Shown here piece after piece: positions 4,853 through 6,908 of a DNA stretch of 6,908 bases (position 1 is the first letter of the stretch; every line of letters begins with the position of its first letter). This DNA comes from Methanomassiliicoccaceae archaeon. Lineage in GTDB: Archaea > Thermoplasmatota > Thermoplasmata > Methanomassiliicoccales > Methanomethylophilaceae. Made by a program: the position numbers and the translations under genes. The stretch is taken from positions 1-6,908 of the forward strand of contig WRNL01000082.1 of NCBI GenBank assembly GCA_009776625.1, given 5' to 3'. The notes under the pieces were generated by a model that saw only the letters and a program-made list of their open reading frames with translations, was not told the origin of the DNA and did no database searches.

Positions 4853-5633
4853 GACTGTGGCCGGTAGTGGAAATGCCCTCTGTAGATATCCCCTTTGGCA
4901 CGACCCTCGCGAGCCATTCGACCTCGTCCACCCCCTGTATATACTTGTTCAAAAGCACGTCCATGGCCATGTCCGGCTGCATTATGGCAGAGCAGTCGAT
5001 CCTGTCGTGCCTCAGGAGGCGGTTGTCCTCCGTGAACGCCCCTATCATGATCGCCGCGCCCCAGAAACCCAGGTCGGGGTGTTCCAGGAACAGTATCGCC
5101 CCTGACCTCTTCAGCCCGTCTTTATCCATGAGGTCGTAGTGCCTCAGCAGAGATTCGGTGTCGATTTTTGCGACCTGGGCGCTCATCCGCCCCGATTCTA
5201 TGCCCTTCGCCACGAAGAAGTCTATGGCGGCCCGCGAGAGGTCGCTCACCTCCCTGCCCTTCGCCGTGCAGTCCGTCCAGGAAATGCCCCAGCCGATGAG
5301 GAGCCACCTCTTCAGCTCGTCGCCTGACACTATCCGCGTGGTGCTCCCTGACCTTTTGTAGTACACCCCGTCGAGGGGGACGGGGCGCCCCTCTTTCTCT
5401 ACTTTTATCACGACGTACGTCTTGCCGCCCTCGGACATTGCCGAGACGGACGGCCTTATCCCGAGCTTGTTCTTGACTGTGCTGGGGATCTCCTCCAAGA
5501 GCTTCTTGTGGTTCTGCACCCCCACGACCCTGCCCTTGTCGTCCTTTCCAATGACAAGGGTGCCACCCTCCTGGGAGGCGAACGCGGCGATCCACCTGAG
5601 CCAGTCGATGCGCCACGGCTCCTTCCACTCCAT
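4788..5633 (-). CDS. AlbA_2 (Schlafen-like) domain protein, C-terminally truncated
   Basis: The product has 281 residues. Residues 1-110 match the AlbA_2 pattern: EWKEPWRIDWLRWIAAFAS, then EGGTLVIGKDDKGRVVGV, then GVYYKRSGSTTRIVSGDEL. Residues 130-250 resemble the following region of the predicted transcriptional regulator/ATP-binding AlbA_2 family (AIDFFVAKGIESGR, LKRSGAILFLEHP). Members I recall continue for another 150-200 residues through an ATPase-like module with an HRDY-type motif and a C-terminal winged helix. All of that is missing here. From about residue 261 the sequence comes from the 32-bp repeats, so the tail is not native. The N-terminus may also be shortened: codons just upstream read KESEV in frame, which together with MEWKE resembles the normal ESETVEWKE start, yet no ATG precedes them. 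AlbA_2 domains bind nucleic acid. Whether this remnant is functional is doubtful. Confidence 0.75.
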   Translation of the reverse strand: MEWKEPWRIDWLRWIAAFASQEGGTLVIGKDDKGRVVGVQNHKKLLEEIPSTVKNKLGIRPSVSAMSEGGKTYVVIKVEKEGRPVPLDGVYYKRSGSTTRIVSGDELKRWLLIGWGISWTDCTAKGREVSDLSRAAIDFFVAKGIESGRMSAQVAKIDTESLLRHYDLMDKDGLKRSGAILFLEHPDLGFWGAAIMIGAFTEDNRLLRHDRIDCSAIMQPDMAMDVLLNKYIQGVDEVEWLARVVPKGISTEGISTTGHSQNMQISKIYALKICKSQKFML

Positions 5634-5673
5634 GACTTCCGATTCCTTTCTAGCATCCCTTCGTCTTTCCGTA

Positions 5674-5701
5674 TGGCATATTGGTAAATGGGTTTATGCC
5701 A
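5674..5701. promoter_or_regulatory. Divergent promoter region with inverted repeat
   Basis: TGGCATA (5674-5680) and TATGCCA (5695-5701) form a perfect 7-bp inverted repeat with a 14-bp spacer, arms two helical turns apart. It lies between the AlbA_2 start (5633) and the asd start (5778). Each arm overlaps a weak TATA-like element (GGTTTATGCC on plus, GGCATAAACC on minus). It could be an operator controlling one or both genes. The repeat is seen; the function is inferred. Confidence 0.4.
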
Positions 5702-5777
5702 GCCGAGCAACAAATGCTCCGAAAGCATAATAACCATGCGGCACTTGACCCTTTCACCCAAAAAGGAAGTATCCCCA

Positions 5778-6839
5778 ATGAAGAAGATAGCCGTCGCCGT
5801 CCTCGGGGCCACCGGCCCCATCGGCCAGAGGTTCGTACAGATGCTAGAGTCCCACCCTTATTTCGACATCGAGGGGCTCTACGCCTCCGAGAGGTCCGGG
5901 GGGAAGAGGTTCGGGGACATCGTCAAGGTCAGGGGGCACGAGTTCTCAGAGGACACCCTGGAGGCGAGGATCAGGCCCATGGACATCGACGGCATAGCTA
6001 GGAACGCTAGGGTCGTTTTCTCCGGGATACCGTCCGAGCTCGCCGGGCCGGCCGAGTCCGAGCTGGCGGCGAAGGGGGCGGCTGTGTTCACCAACGCCGG
6101 CTCCCACCGCATGGACGAACACGTCCCGATAATAATACCCGAGATAAACCCCGGCCACGCGGCGGCGGTGGAGCGGCAGGGGACCTACGGCGGCGGGGGG
6201 TACATAGTGACCAACGCCAACTGCACCTCGACCGGGATAGCGGCCCCCCTCCACGCCCTCGACGGGGCGTTCGGGCTCAGGGAGGTGTTCGTCTCCACGT
6301 ACCAGGCCCTCTCCGGCGCAGGGTACCCGGGGGTGCCGTCGCTTGACGCGGTCGGCAACGTCGTCCCCTTCATAGACAAGGAGGAGGAGAAGATGGAGGC
6401 CGAGCTCGCTAAGATCCTCGGAGGCTACACCGATGGCGGCTTCGAGCCCGCCGGCTTCAAGGTCGTGGCCAACTGCGCCAGGGTGCCTGTGATCGACGGC
6501 CACCTGGAGGCGCTCGCCATAAGGCTCGAATCGTCCCCTTCCCTGGAGGAGGTGTCGTCCGTCCTATCGGGGTTCAAGGGGGAGCCGCAGTCGCTCAGGC
6601 TGCCGTCCGCGCCCGAGGCCCCGATCATAGTCAGGCAGGAGAGGGACAGGCCGCAGCCCGCCTACGACGCCCTCGCGGGGAGCCCGGACAGGGCCAGGGG
6701 CATGGCGTCCACCGTCGGGAGGATCAGGGAGAGCCACGGCTATTACAAGATGTTCGCGCTCTCCCACAACACCATAAGGGGCGGCGCCGGCGGGTCGGTG
6801 CTCAACGCCGAGCTGTTCGTTGCCAAGGGGCTCCTCTGA
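5778..6839 (+). CDS. asd: Aspartate-semialdehyde dehydrogenase (archaeal type)
   Basis: The 353-residue enzyme reduces aspartyl-4-phosphate to aspartate-4-semialdehyde with NADPH, the branch point to threonine, methionine and, in many organisms, lysine. It acts in the cytoplasm. The nucleotide-binding turn GATGPIGQRF is at 10-19. The catalytic cysteine lies in TNANCTSTG (Cys149), with a conserved Gln in STYQALSG (Gln176). The substrate and base segment CARVPVIDGH ends in His241. A conserved C-terminal motif NTIRGGAGGSVLNAEL spans 331-346. Length and motifs fit the archaeal/fungal branch. I chose ATG 5778 because GGAAGT sits 7 nt upstream and the product then begins MKKIAVAVLGATG. In-frame ATGs at 5688 and 5736 would add non-conserved residues. 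It is divergent from the accessory block. Any operon partners would lie to the right of the window. Confidence 0.95.
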   Translation: MKKIAVAVLGATGPIGQRFVQMLESHPYFDIEGLYASERSGGKRFGDIVKVRGHEFSEDTLEARIRPMDIDGIARNARVVFSGIPSELAGPAESELAAKGAAVFTNAGSHRMDEHVPIIIPEINPGHAAAVERQGTYGGGGYIVTNANCTSTGIAAPLHALDGAFGLREVFVSTYQALSGAGYPGVPSLDAVGNVVPFIDKEEEKMEAELAKILGGYTDGGFEPAGFKVVANCARVPVIDGHLEALAIRLESSPSLEEVSSVLSGFKGEPQSLRLPSAPEAPIIVRQERDRPQPAYDALAGSPDRARGMASTVGRIRESHGYYKMFALSHNTIRGGAGGSVLNAELFVAKGLL

Positions 6840-6853
6840 CTATGCAGGCCGTA

Positions 6854-6880
6854 CAGACCAGTGGCTGACCCAGTGGTCTG
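6854..6880. other. Hairpin downstream of asd
   Basis: CAGACCA (6854-6860) pairs perfectly with TGGTCTG (6874-6880), and the inner bases can add TGG/CCA beyond a mismatch. The same stretch contains CCAGTGG twice in direct order. It lies 14 bp after the asd stop. No T-tract follows on either strand, so it is not a convincing terminator. It could act in the mRNA 3' end or the leader of a downstream gene. The final 28 bases of the window hold nothing I can assign. Confidence 0.4.
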
Positions 6881-6908
6881 GGGTTGAAAGAAACCGGGCG
6901 CATAGGGG

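Noticed and set aside
5688..5777. Longer asd start at ATG 5688 or 5736
   Set aside because: The added residues are not part of the enzyme fold, and GGAAGT is well placed for ATG 5778.
6854..6880. Intrinsic terminator of asd
   Set aside because: The hairpin is good but no T-tract follows on either strand, so I list it only as a hairpin.

Overview
This window looks like a GC-rich archaeal chromosome segment. I see an archaeal-type aspartate-semialdehyde dehydrogenase, a COG2150-like ACT-domain regulator of the kind found in methanogens, TATA-like boxes about 25 bp upstream of apparently leaderless starts, heavy use of AGG for arginine, and accessory genes common in gut and sediment Thermoplasmata. 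A Methanomassiliicoccales-type methanogen is my best guess. That is inference from gene content and style, because the window holds no rRNA or methanogenesis marker.

Layout, left to right. Positions 1-130 are an unassigned edge with three strong hairpins and a minus-strand TATA-like box. It could be a structured RNA or the end of a gene cut by the window. A terminator hairpin (135-170) follows the minus-strand HTH/ACT regulator (251-748). That gene's promoter carries a perfect dyad between the TATA-like box and the start codon. A four-helix membrane protein of unknown function (999-1475, minus) has a GTG start with a strong Shine-Dalgarno. A small unrecognised plus-strand gene (1672-1917) diverges from it and runs tail-to-tail into the next gene.

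Positions 1922-5633 form an all-minus accessory block. It holds an AAA ATPase with a C-terminal DUF234 PD-(D/E)XK nuclease-like domain, the decayed remnant of a winged-helix domain, a Fic protein that appears to have lost that domain, and an AlbA_2 (Schlafen-like) protein truncated at its C-terminus inside an AT-rich 32-bp tandem repeat. Two of these genes are preceded by tandem AT-rich repeats that look like operators. The block reads as a mobile or defence/toxin-like cargo region undergoing decay.

The window closes with asd (5778-6839, plus), transcribed divergently from the accessory block across a dyad-containing promoter region.

Functionally, asd (aspartate-family amino acid synthesis) and the ACT-domain regulator (predicted amino-acid sensing) form a plausible metabolic pair, separated here by the accessory block. 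No complete known mobile element, CRISPR array, tRNA or rRNA was found.
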